Source of the DNA: Castellaniella ginsengisoli
GTDB taxonomy: Bacteria > Pseudomonadota > Gammaproteobacteria > Burkholderiales > Burkholderiaceae_B
Strand: one strand, 5' to 3'
Assembly: GCF_039523235.1 (NCBI RefSeq)
Contig: NZ_BAAAEX010000013.1
DNA length: 64,000 nucleotides
Part shown: in pieces, positions 50,975 through 58,573 of the stretch
How the letters are laid out: each line of letters starts with the position of its first letter
How positions within the stretch are numbered: position 1 is the stretch's first letter
Program-made: the position numbers and the translations under genes
Notes under the pieces: model-generated
What the model was told of the DNA's origin: nothing
Database searches by the model: none
Seen by the model: only the letters and a program-made list of their open reading frames with translations

Positions 50975-52198
50975 ATGCCACAGGATCTGTCACCGGATCA
51001 TCGCCCCATCTACCTGGATTATTCCGCCACCACGCCGGTTGACGAACGCGTCCTCCAGGCCATGTTGCCCTGGCTGAGCGAGCGTTTCGGCAATCCCGCC
51101 TCGCGCAGCCATGCCTGGGGCTGGGACGCCGAAGAGGCGGTGGAGCATGCGCGGGCCCAGGTGGCGGAACTGATCCATGCCGATCCGCGCGAACTCATCT
51201 GGACTTCCGGCGCGACGGAATCCGACAACCTGGCCATCAAGGGTGTGGCGCATTTCCACGCCGGCCGGGGCCGGCATATCGTCACGGTCCGTACCGAGCA
51301 CAAGGCCGTGCTGGATCCGTGCCTGGAACTCGAACGCCAGGGCTTCGAAGTCACCTGGCTGGACGTGGATGCCCGCGGCCTGGTCAGCCCCGATGCGCTG
51401 GCCGCCGTGCTGCGCCCCGACACCATTCTCGTATCGATCATGCTGGTCAACAACGAGATCGGGGTCATCCAGGATATCGCGGCGCTGGCGGCGCTGTGCC
51501 GTGAGCGCGGCATTCTGTTTCATACCGATGCGGCCCAGGCGACCGGCAAGCTGCCGATCGACGTCCAGGCACTGGGTGTGGATCTGATGTCCCTGTCGGC
51601 GCACAAGACCTATGGCCCCAAGGGGGTCGGCGCGCTGTACGTGCGCCGCAAGCCGCGCGTGCGCCTCGAGGCCCAGATTCACGGCGGCGGCCACGAGCGC
51701 GGCCTGCGCTCGGGCACGTTGCCGACCCACCAGATCGTCGGCATGGGCGCGGCTTTTGCGTTGGCGGGCGAATTGATGGGCACCGAAATCCCGCGCATCC
51801 GGGCGTTGCGCGACCGTCTCTGGGACGGTCTGCGCGACCTGCCCGACCTTTATCTCAACGGCGACCCGGAACGGCGCGTCGCGCATACCTTGAATCTCAG
51901 CGTGGCCCATGTCGAGGGCGAAGCGCTGCTGATGTCCGTGCCGGAGCTGGCCGTGTCTTCAGGCTCGGCCTGCACCTCGGCCAGCCTGGAGCCTTCCCAT
52001 GTGCTGCGCGCCCTGGGGCGCAGCGATACCCTGGCGCACGGTTCGCTGCGCCTGACGCTGGGGCGCATGACGACGCAGGACGAGGTGGATCGCGCCGTGC
52101 GATTGCTGCGAGCCCAGATCGGGCGCCTGCGCGAGCTGTCGCCTTTGTGGGAAATGCGCCGGCAGGGCACCCTGGGCGCCTGGGCGGAGCATTGCTGA
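50975..52198 (+). CDS. iscS: Cysteine desulfurase IscS
   Basis: This PLP enzyme takes sulfur from cysteine for Fe-S clusters and tRNA thiolation (407 residues). PLP His is in RTEHKAVLD, the Schiff-base Lys in SAHKTYGPKG, and the persulfide Cys in SGSACTSASLEPS. It opens RPIYLDYSATTPVDERV. The C-terminal tail after SPLWEM (RRQGTLGAWAEHC) is shorter and different from the EGIDLNTIEWAHH end of E. coli IscS, the region that binds IscU, and it ends in a Cys. The stop overlaps the next ATG (TGATG). Confidence 0.95.
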   Translation: MPQDLSPDHRPIYLDYSATTPVDERVLQAMLPWLSERFGNPASRSHAWGWDAEEAVEHARAQVAELIHADPRELIWTSGATESDNLAIKGVAHFHAGRGRHIVTVRTEHKAVLDPCLELERQGFEVTWLDVDARGLVSPDALAAVLRPDTILVSIMLVNNEIGVIQDIAALAALCRERGILFHTDAAQATGKLPIDVQALGVDLMSLSAHKTYGPKGVGALYVRRKPRVRLEAQIHGGGHERGLRSGTLPTHQIVGMGAAFALAGELMGTEIPRIRALRDRLWDGLRDLPDLYLNGDPERRVAHTLNLSVAHVEGEALLMSVPELAVSSGSACTSASLEPSHVLRALGRSDTLAHGSLRLTLGRMTTQDEVDRAVRLLRAQIGRLRELSPLWEMRRQGTLGAWAEHC

Positions 52199-52611
52199 TG
52201 GCGGGGCCGCTGTATGGGCCGCAGGTCCTCGATCATTACCTGCATCCGCGCAACGTCGGCTCTTTCGACGCGGACGATCCCTGCGTGGGGACTGCGCTGG
52301 TGGGCTCGCCCGAACTCGGTCAGATCCTGAAACTGCAAATCCGGCTGAATGGCGCTACCATAGAAGCTGCCTGCTTCCGGGCTTTCGGCAGCGGCGAGGC
52401 GATTGCAGCCGGCTCGCTGGCCACTCAATGGCTGCAAGGACGCGACCTGGATCAGGCCATGGCCATCGACAGCCAGGATATTGTCCAGGCCCTGGATCTG
52501 GCGCCCGGCAAATTGCACTGCGCGCTGCTGGCCCAGGACGCCATCCGCGCGGCCGTGGCCGATTACGCGGCCAAGCAAACCTCCAATTTCACCGACGAAC
52601 ATCATTCCTGA
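52198..52611 (+). CDS. IscU-like scaffold protein lacking two cluster cysteines
   Basis: This 137-residue protein is in the iscU position. IscU signatures remain: YLHPRNVGSFDADD near residues 14-27, VGTALVGSP, LKLQIRLNG, AIAAGSLATQWLQGR, and KLHCALLAQDAIRAAVADY at the end. Against E. coli IscU, Cys37 (PACGD) is Leu40 (PELGQ), Asp39 is Gln42 and Cys63 (YGCGS) is Ser65 (FGSGE). Only Cys106 survives, as Cys108. The HscA-recognition LPPVK reads LAPGK. Two new cysteines occur at 29 and 59. The frame is intact with no stop or shift, so it looks like a maintained, divergent paralogue rather than a pseudogene. Classical [2Fe-2S] assembly on this protein seems unlikely. Confidence 0.85.
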   Translation: MAGPLYGPQVLDHYLHPRNVGSFDADDPCVGTALVGSPELGQILKLQIRLNGATIEAACFRAFGSGEAIAAGSLATQWLQGRDLDQAMAIDSQDIVQALDLAPGKLHCALLAQDAIRAAVADYAAKQTSNFTDEHHS

Positions 52612-52619
52612 GGCACATC

Positions 52620-52943
52620 ATGGGAATCACGCTGACACAACAGGCTGCTGAACATATCCAGCGCCATCTGGCCAAACGCGGCAAGGGACTGGGCCTGCGT
52701 CTGGGAGTCAAGCCTTCGGGTTGCTCGGGCATGTCCTATCACCTGGAGTATGTGGACGATCCAGTGGCCGAGGACCAGGTCTTCGAGCAGTTCGGCGCGC
52801 GCGTGTACGTGGCGCCCGACAGCCTGCCGTACTTGCAGGGCATGGAACTCGACTATGCGCGCGAAGGCCTGAACGAGGGCTTCCGCTTCAACAATCCCAA
52901 CGAGAAGGCCGCCTGCGGTTGCGGTGAATCGTTTACCGTCTGA
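52620..52943 (+). CDS. iscA: A-type iron-sulfur carrier IscA
   Basis: This A-type carrier of 107 residues passes Fe-S clusters to apo-proteins. The three canonical cysteines are present: SGCSGMSY near residue 35 and CGCGESF at the C-terminus. It lies 8 bases after the IscU-like gene. A strong terminator follows, so the operon ends here with no hscB, hscA, fdx or iscX, which normally continue it. Confidence 0.93.
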   Translation: MGITLTQQAAEHIQRHLAKRGKGLGLRLGVKPSGCSGMSYHLEYVDDPVAEDQVFEQFGARVYVAPDSLPYLQGMELDYAREGLNEGFRFNNPNEKAACGCGESFTV

Positions 52944-52960
52944 GCTTTCTTTTCCTCTGG

Positions 52961-52996
52961 CGCACGGAGACGCGATGCCGTCCCCGTGCGTTTTTT
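52961..52996 (+). terminator. Terminator of the isc operon
   Basis: CGCACGG / CCGTGCG closes a hairpin with an inner GACG/CGTC pairing, followed by TTTTTT. It ends the operon 18 bases after iscA. Confidence 0.85.
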
Positions 52997-53006
52997 AATG
53001 GCCTTT

Positions 53007-53032
53007 GAATAGAACGAACGATCGTGCTATTC
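53007..53032. promoter_or_regulatory. Palindromic operator before the TetR gene
   Basis: GAATAG and CTATTC flank a nearly symmetric core containing ACGAACGATCGT, giving a 26-bp dyad that ends eight bases before the tetR ATG. The layout is typical of autoregulating TetR proteins. Confidence 0.7.
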
Positions 53033-53039
53033 TAGAGGC

Positions 53040-53642
53040 ATGACTTCTTCACACCTTCCTGGAAAACGCGCCACCACGCGCGAGCACATTCTCGACAGTG
53101 CGTATGCCCTTGCCTGCGTCGGGGGGCTGGAAGCCTTGTCCATCGGGACGTTGGCCGCCAGCGTCGGCATGTCCAAGAGCGGAGTGTTCGCGCATTTCGG
53201 TTCACGCGAGGAACTGCAACTGGCCGTGCTGAAAACCGGCGGGAAACGCTTCATCGCCAAGGTGCTGCTGCCCGCGCTGGAGCAGCCCGGCGGCCTGCCG
53301 AGGCTGCGCGCCATCGTGGCCAACTGGTTCGACTGGGTCCGGCGCTATCGGAGCGGCTGCGTGCTGTTGTCCGCGTCCAGTGAATACGATGGCCGCGAGG
53401 GCGCGTTGCGCGAGGCCGTGCAGGCCCAGCAGGCGGGCTGGCGCGGTGAACTGGAAAAAGCGATTGCGCAAGCGGTGCGGGCCGGAGATCTGCGCGCCGA
53501 CACGGATGCATCCCAGTTGGCTTTCGAAATCCATGCGCTGATGCTGGCCTTGCACCATGACGGCGGCTTGTTCGGCCACGACGAAGCCCGTCGCCATGCT
53601 GCAGAGGCGTTCGAGCGCCTCTGGCGCAGTTGGCAGCCCTGA
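53040..53642 (+). CDS. TetR/AcrR-family transcriptional regulator
   Basis: This repressor-type regulator has 200 residues. The N-terminal helix-turn-helix runs REHILDSAYALACVGGLEAL and SVGMSKSGVFAHFGSREELQ. The C-terminal ligand/dimer domain is helical (VANWFDWVRRYRSGCVLLSA). AGAGG precedes the ATG. The palindrome directly upstream implies autoregulation. The downstream hydrolase (28 bases apart) is the likely regulated partner. The ligand is unknown. Confidence 0.9.
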   Translation: MTSSHLPGKRATTREHILDSAYALACVGGLEALSIGTLAASVGMSKSGVFAHFGSREELQLAVLKTGGKRFIAKVLLPALEQPGGLPRLRAIVANWFDWVRRYRSGCVLLSASSEYDGREGALREAVQAQQAGWRGELEKAIAQAVRAGDLRADTDASQLAFEIHALMLALHHDGGLFGHDEARRHAAEAFERLWRSWQP

Positions 53643-53670
53643 ATTCCGACCCTGAACAAGAGGCGATCCC

Positions 53671-54570
53671 ATGTCTTTCTATCCCGTTTCTGCCCGGCTG
53701 CGCCTGGGGATGCTGCGTGCCGGCCTGGTGCTGGGCGCCAGGCTGGCGCCCAGGTACACGGCCGATTGGGCCGCGCGCCTGTTTGCCACGCCTTCGCCCA
53801 GTGCGCGGGCCATGCCTGAGGACGGCACCGCGCGGCAGGGCCGGCTGGAGGTCCTGGGCGAAACCGTCGCCACTTACGTCTGGGGGGATCCCGGCGCACA
53901 ACCCTACGTGCTGCTGGCCCATGGCTGGTCCAGCCATGGCTTGTGTTTTCGCCCGTGGGTGGACGCCTTGTGTGCGCAGGGATATGCCGTGGTGACGTTC
54001 GACCAGCCGGGCCATGGCCGCAGCACCGGTGTGTACTGCTCGTTGCCTGAGTTCGTGGCGACGATCCGCGCTGTGGGCGCCGCCTATGGGCAGGCGGCCC
54101 TGGCGGTCGGGCATTCCCTGGGCGGTGCGGCGCTGGTCCTGGCCCAGGATGAACACTGGCAGGCGCGCCGCATGGTGCTGGTCGCGCCTGCCGCGGACCT
54201 GGCGGGGGCCGTCGGCCGGCATCTGCGCCGCTTGTGGCTGGGGGAATCCTTGCGCCCGGCCTTTTACGATGGGCTGCTGCGCCGCACGGGCCAGAAAATC
54301 GAGGCCCTGGACATCCATCGCCGCTTGCCCACGCTGGGACAGCCCGCACTGATCGTGCACGATCTGGACGACAAAGAGATCCCTTGGAGCGAGGGGGAGC
54401 ACTACGCGCATTGCTGGCCTGGCGCCCGGCTGCTGACGACGCAGGGATTGGGGCACCGCCGGCTGCTGGACGATCCGGAGACGGTCGCGGCCGCCCTGGC
54501 GTTCGCGGATGGCCGGATCGTCGGGAGCCGGGCGCTGGGATCGCCCAACCTGCCCCTGGGTTTCGCCTGA
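53671..54570 (+). CDS. Alpha/beta hydrolase
   Basis: This is a hydrolase-fold protein of 299 residues. The oxyanion stretch is LLAHGWSSHGLCFRPW, the nucleophile elbow is VGHSLGGAALVLA with catalytic Ser, Asp is likely in IVHDLDDKEIPW, and His in GLGHRRLLDDP. The N-terminus (RLRLGMLRAGLVLGARLAP) is amphipathic/hydrophobic without a clear signal cleavage site. It is paired with the upstream TetR gene, suggesting induction by a substrate-like ester or lipid (inference). The specific reaction is unknown. Confidence 0.85.
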   Translation: MSFYPVSARLRLGMLRAGLVLGARLAPRYTADWAARLFATPSPSARAMPEDGTARQGRLEVLGETVATYVWGDPGAQPYVLLAHGWSSHGLCFRPWVDALCAQGYAVVTFDQPGHGRSTGVYCSLPEFVATIRAVGAAYGQAALAVGHSLGGAALVLAQDEHWQARRMVLVAPAADLAGAVGRHLRRLWLGESLRPAFYDGLLRRTGQKIEALDIHRRLPTLGQPALIVHDLDDKEIPWSEGEHYAHCWPGARLLTTQGLGHRRLLDDPETVAAALAFADGRIVGSRALGSPNLPLGFA

Positions 54571-54586
54571 AGCGTCCGTGTGTGGC

Positions 54587-56104
54587 TCAGTCCTCGCGCC
54601 GCAGGTGAGGAAACAGGATCACATCGCGGATATTGGGGCTGTCCGTCAGCATCATGACCAGGCGGTCGATGCCGATGCCGCAGCCGCCCGTGGGGGGCAT
54701 GCCGTACTCCAGGGCGCGCACGTAGTCCGCATCGTAGTACATGGCTTCTTCGTCGCCGGCGTCCTTGGCGGCCACCTGCGCCTGGAAACGCGCGGCCTGG
54801 TCTTCGGGATCGTTCAGTTCGGAAAAACCGTTCGCAATCTCGCGGCCGCAGGCGAACAGCTCGAAGCGTTCCGTGATGCCGGCCTCGGTGTCCGAGGCTC
54901 TCGCCAGCGGCGACACTTCCACGGGGTAGTCGATGATGAAGGTGGGATGCCAGAGTTTGGCTTCGGCGGTTTCCTCGAAGAGCGCCAATTGCAGCGCGCC
55001 CAGCCCGGCGTGAGCCAGGACGGGGCCGCCCACGTCCGCGCCCAGGCGGCGCAGTTCGCCGCGCAGCCAGGCCGCGTCCTGAAGCTGGACGGGCGCGTAG
55101 CCCGGGGCGTGCTTGAGGATGGCCTCGGTGATGGTCAGGCGGTCAAACGCCTGATCGAGGTTCAAGGCCTGGCCCTGGTAGCTCAGGCGGGCGGTTCCGC
55201 ACACGCGTTGCGCGGTCTCGCGGATCAAGGTCTCGGTGTAGTCCATCAGCCAGCGGTAATCCGTGTACGCCGCGTAGAATTCCATCATCGTGAATTCCGG
55301 GTTGTGGCGCGGGCTGACGCCCTCGTTGCGGAAATTGCGGTTGATCTCGAAGACCCGCTCGAAGCCGCCCACGATCAGGCGCTTCAGGTAGAGTTCGGGC
55401 GCGATGCGCAGGTACATGTCCATGTCCAGCGCATTGTGGTGGGTGATGAAGGGCTTGGCCGCCGCGCCGCCGGGAATGGGGTGCAGCATCGGAGTCTCGA
55501 CTTCGAGGAAGTCGGCGTCCGACATGATCTGGCGGATTGCGGTGACGATGCGGCTGCGCGCCAGGAACGTTTCGCGCGTGCCCTCGGTCATGATCAGGTC
55601 GACGTAGCGCTGGCGGTAGCGCAGTTCCTGGTCGGCGACGCCGTGGAACTTGTCGGGCAGGGGACGCAGGGATTTCGACAGCAGGCGCAGGGATTGCACG
55701 CGCAGGGACAGTTCGCCCTTGCGTGTCTTGAAGACCTCGCCTTCAGCGCCGACGATGTCGCCGATATCCCAGGACTTGAAGGCGGCATAGGCTTCGTCGC
55801 CCAGCACGCTGCGGTCCAGGTATAGCTGCAGGCGGCCGCTGGCGTCTTGCAGCGTGGCGAAGCTGGCCTTGCCCATGATGCGCTTGAGCATCATGCGCCC
55901 GGCCACGCGCGCATGCCGGCCCAGGGACTGCAGGGCCTCTTCGTCCAGGGCGCCGCAGTCGCGGTGCAGATCGGCGGCATGCGTGTCGGGGCGGAAATCG
56001 TTGGGAAAAGCAGGGCCCGTCTGGCGCAGCGCCTCGAGTTTGGCGCGGCGCTCGGCGATCAGGCGGTTCTCGTCGGGGGCTTGGGTGTCTGTCTGCGAAG
56101 TCAT
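54587..56104 (-). CDS. lysS: Lysyl-tRNA synthetase (class II)
   Basis: This enzyme charges tRNA-Lys (505 residues). The anticodon-binding OB domain covers about 60-175 (RVAGRMMLKRIMGKASFATL). Class II motif 2 is EINRNFRNEGVSPRHNPEFTM written over two segments, and motif 3 is GCGIGIDRLVMMLT near the end. The start at MTSQTDTQ is chosen over an ATG 42 bases upstream. It is transcribed after prfB, the same pair as in E. coli. Confidence 0.96.
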   Translation of the reverse strand: MTSQTDTQAPDENRLIAERRAKLEALRQTGPAFPNDFRPDTHAADLHRDCGALDEEALQSLGRHARVAGRMMLKRIMGKASFATLQDASGRLQLYLDRSVLGDEAYAAFKSWDIGDIVGAEGEVFKTRKGELSLRVQSLRLLSKSLRPLPDKFHGVADQELRYRQRYVDLIMTEGTRETFLARSRIVTAIRQIMSDADFLEVETPMLHPIPGGAAAKPFITHHNALDMDMYLRIAPELYLKRLIVGGFERVFEINRNFRNEGVSPRHNPEFTMMEFYAAYTDYRWLMDYTETLIRETAQRVCGTARLSYQGQALNLDQAFDRLTITEAILKHAPGYAPVQLQDAAWLRGELRRLGADVGGPVLAHAGLGALQLALFEETAEAKLWHPTFIIDYPVEVSPLARASDTEAGITERFELFACGREIANGFSELNDPEDQAARFQAQVAAKDAGDEEAMYYDADYVRALEYGMPPTGGCGIGIDRLVMMLTDSPNIRDVILFPHLRRED

Positions 56105-56185
56105 GTCGTGCAATCGGTGAAAGGAAGGCGAGGGCGCCCGGGCCATGCTGCGGGCCGGCCGGTGCCGGCCCGCCCGCGAAGCAGC

Positions 56186-57290
56186 CTAGACGCCCTGCTT
56201 GAGGCTGGCCGTGATGAAAGGGTCCAGGTCGCCGTCCAGGACTTTCTGGGTGTTGGAGATTTCCACACCCGTGCGCAGGTCTTTGATGCGGCTTTGGTCC
56301 AGCACATAGGAACGGATCTGGTGGCCCCAGCCCACGTCGCTCTTGGCGTCTTCCAGTTTCTGCTGCTCGGCCATGCGATTGCGCATTTCCAGTTCATAAA
56401 GGCGCGATTTCAGCATCTGCATGGCTTCGGCGCGGTTGCGGTGCTGAGAGCGGTCGTTCTGGCATTGCACGACGATGCCGGTGGGCTGGTGCGTGATGCG
56501 CACGGCGGAGTCCGTCTTGTTGATGTGCTGGCCGCCGGCGCCGCTGGCGCGGTAGGTGTCGATGCGCAGGTCGGCCGGATTGATGTCGACCTCGAAGGAG
56601 TCGTCGATTTCCGGGTAGACGAAAACGCTGGCAAAGGACGTGTGGCGGCCGTTGGATGAGTCGAATGGGCTCTTGCGCACCAGGCGGTGCACGCCGGTTT
56701 CGGTGCGCAGCAGGCCGTAGGCGTAGTCGCCCTCGAGCTTGATGGTGGCCGACTTGATGCCGGCGACCTCGCCCTCGGATTCCTCGAGGACTTCGGCCTT
56801 GAAATCCTTGCGCTCGGCATAGTGCAGGTATTGGCGCAGCAGCATGGAAGCCCAGTCCTGGGCTTCGGTGCCGCCGGCGCCGGCCTGGATGTCGATGAAG
56901 CAGTTCAAGGGATCGGCCGGATTGTTGAACATGCGGCGGAATTCGAGCGCCTCCAGGCGTTCGCCCAGGGCGGCGCAGTCTTCCTCGATGGCGCTCAGGG
57001 TGGCATCGTCATCGTCGGCGCTGGCCAGCTCGAACAGATCGCGTGCGTCGTTCAGGCCTCGTTCCAGGTCGGCCAGGGTGTGGACGACGGTTTCCAGGGA
57101 TTTTTTTTCGCGGCCAAGCTCCTGGGCGTGCGCCGGATCGTTCCAGACGTCCGGGTTTTCCAGTTCGGCGTTGACAACGAGCAGGCGTTCGGCTTTGGTA
57201 TCGTAGTCAAAGATACCTCCGAAGCAGATCCTGGCGCTCGGCGTAGTCGTCGATGCGGGCAATGATCTGGTTCTGGCGTTCGGCTTCCAT
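56186..57290 (-). CDS. prfB: Peptide chain release factor 2 (programmed +1 frameshift)
   Basis: RF2 ends translation at UGA and UAA. The gene is split: a 27-codon first part (57290-57210) starts MEAERQNQIIARIDDYAER and reaches an in-frame UGA. The main frame (56186-57208) then continues DYDTKAERLLVVNAELE. Shifting +1 at CUU-UGA-C yields 367 residues. The anticodon-like SPF is in RKSPFDSS and the catalytic GGQ in GAGGQHINKTDSA. The frameshift lets RF2 control its own level. lysS follows. Confidence 0.96.
57206..57220 (-). promoter_or_regulatory. prfB: prfB programmed +1 frameshift site
   Basis: On the minus strand GGAGGTATCTTTGAC places an internal Shine-Dalgarno (GGAGG) three bases from the CTT slippery codon, which is followed by TGA C. 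It is the canonical bacterial RF2 autoregulatory site. Confidence 0.95.
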
Positions 57291-57414
57291 GGAGATGTCC
57301 TGTGTCGAGCGCGCAGCAAGCCGCGCGCATTAAAATGCGGGTCAATCCGCCATTTTAGCGCGCTCCGGGCAGGGGCGCCGAAGCGCGGCGCTTCATCGAA
57401 AGGAGAATCTCGCC

Positions 57415-58536
57415 ATGCAAGCACCGGAACCGGACCGCCGCGTACCCGCGCCCGCAGGCACGCGGGATCTGCGGCCTGCGCATGCCATGCCGCCCTGGTG
57501 GCATGCGGCCCTGCACGGGTTGTCGCCGGCGTATTTCGGCCTGGTCATGGCGACCGGCATCGTGTCGCTGGCCTCGGACATGATGGGCCATCCGCTGCTG
57601 GCGCACGGGCTGTTCGCCTTGAACATCGTCCAGTACGCGGTGCTGTGGCTGGCCTATCTGATGCGCGCCTGGCGGTTTCCCCGCCGTTTCTTCGGCGACA
57701 TGATCGATCATGCCCGGGGACCGGGCTATTTCACGCTGGTGGCGGCCACCGGCATCCTGTCGAGCCAGTTCATTCTGCTGCGCGACGACCTGACCCTGGG
57801 GTTTGCGCTGTGGATGCTGGCCGTGGTGCTGTGGATCGGGCTGACCTACACGATCTTCACGGCCTTCACGGTCAAGAAGACGAAGCCGCCGCTGGACCGC
57901 AGCATCAGCGGCGCCTGGCTGCTGGCGGTGGTGGCGACCCAGGCGCTGGCCGTGTCCAGCGCGCTGCTGGCGGCCCGCATCGGGCAGCCCTTCCGGCTGG
58001 AACTCAATCTGGTGGCGCTCTCGATGTGGCTTTGGGGCGGGATGCTGTACATCTGGATGATGTCGCTGATTTTCTACCGCTACAGCTTCTTTCCCTTTTC
58101 TCCAGGGGATCTGTCCCCGCCGTACTGGATCAATATGGGCGCCATGGCGATCTCCACGCTGGCCGGCTCCCTGTTGATCCTGAACGCGCCTCAGGCGCCG
58201 TACCTGGTGTCGCTGCTGCCCTTTCTGAAGGGCTTCACCGTATTCTATTGGGCCACCGGGACCTGGTGGATTCCGATGCTGCTGCTGCTGGGGGTGTGGC
58301 GCTACGCCTTCCAGCGGTTTCCGTTCAGCTACGATCCGTTGTACTGGGGGGCGATCTTCCCGTTGGGCATGTACGCGGCCTGCACCTGGCAGATGAACCA
58401 TGCCATGGGTTTCGATTTCCTGGGGTTCCTGCCGCCGGTGTTCCTGTACGCCGCTCTGTTGGGCTGGCTGCTGACTTTCGCGGCGATGGTGCGCCGCTTG
58501 TGGCGCCTGGCGCGAGGGCAGGCAAGCGCTGCCTGA
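57415..58536 (+). CDS. TDT-family (TehA/SLAC1-like) membrane transporter
   Basis: This is an integral membrane protein of 373 residues with about ten helices. The TDT family includes tellurite-resistance/dicarboxylate exporters and sulfite exporters. Landmarks are SPAYFGLVMATGIVSLAS at residues 36-53, the FTVKKTKPPLD loop, INMGAMAISTLAGSLL and FKGFTVFYWATGTWWIPML. AAAGGAG precedes the ATG. Substrate (tellurite, malate-like anion, sulfite) cannot be told apart by eye. It is monocistronic, convergent with a chemotaxis receptor gene. Confidence 0.88.
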   Translation: MQAPEPDRRVPAPAGTRDLRPAHAMPPWWHAALHGLSPAYFGLVMATGIVSLASDMMGHPLLAHGLFALNIVQYAVLWLAYLMRAWRFPRRFFGDMIDHARGPGYFTLVAATGILSSQFILLRDDLTLGFALWMLAVVLWIGLTYTIFTAFTVKKTKPPLDRSISGAWLLAVVATQALAVSSALLAARIGQPFRLELNLVALSMWLWGGMLYIWMMSLIFYRYSFFPFSPGDLSPPYWINMGAMAISTLAGSLLILNAPQAPYLVSLLPFLKGFTVFYWATGTWWIPMLLLLGVWRYAFQRFPFSYDPLYWGAIFPLGMYAACTWQMNHAMGFDFLGFLPPVFLYAALLGWLLTFAAMVRRLWRLARGQASAA

Positions 58537-58559
58537 GGCCGCCGGCACGGCAGGCGGCC
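58537..58559. terminator. GC-rich hairpin between converging genes
   Basis: GGCCGCC / GGCGGCC encloses a 9-base loop right after the transporter stop, without a T-run. It is placed where a terminator for the converging transporter and receptor genes would be expected. Confidence 0.35.
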
Positions 58560-58573
58560 GGCCCTTGCCGCGC

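Noticed and set aside
57291..57424. RF2 starting upstream in the main frame
   Set aside because: The upstream peptide is unrelated to RF2. The true N-terminus is in the other frame and joined by the +1 frameshift.
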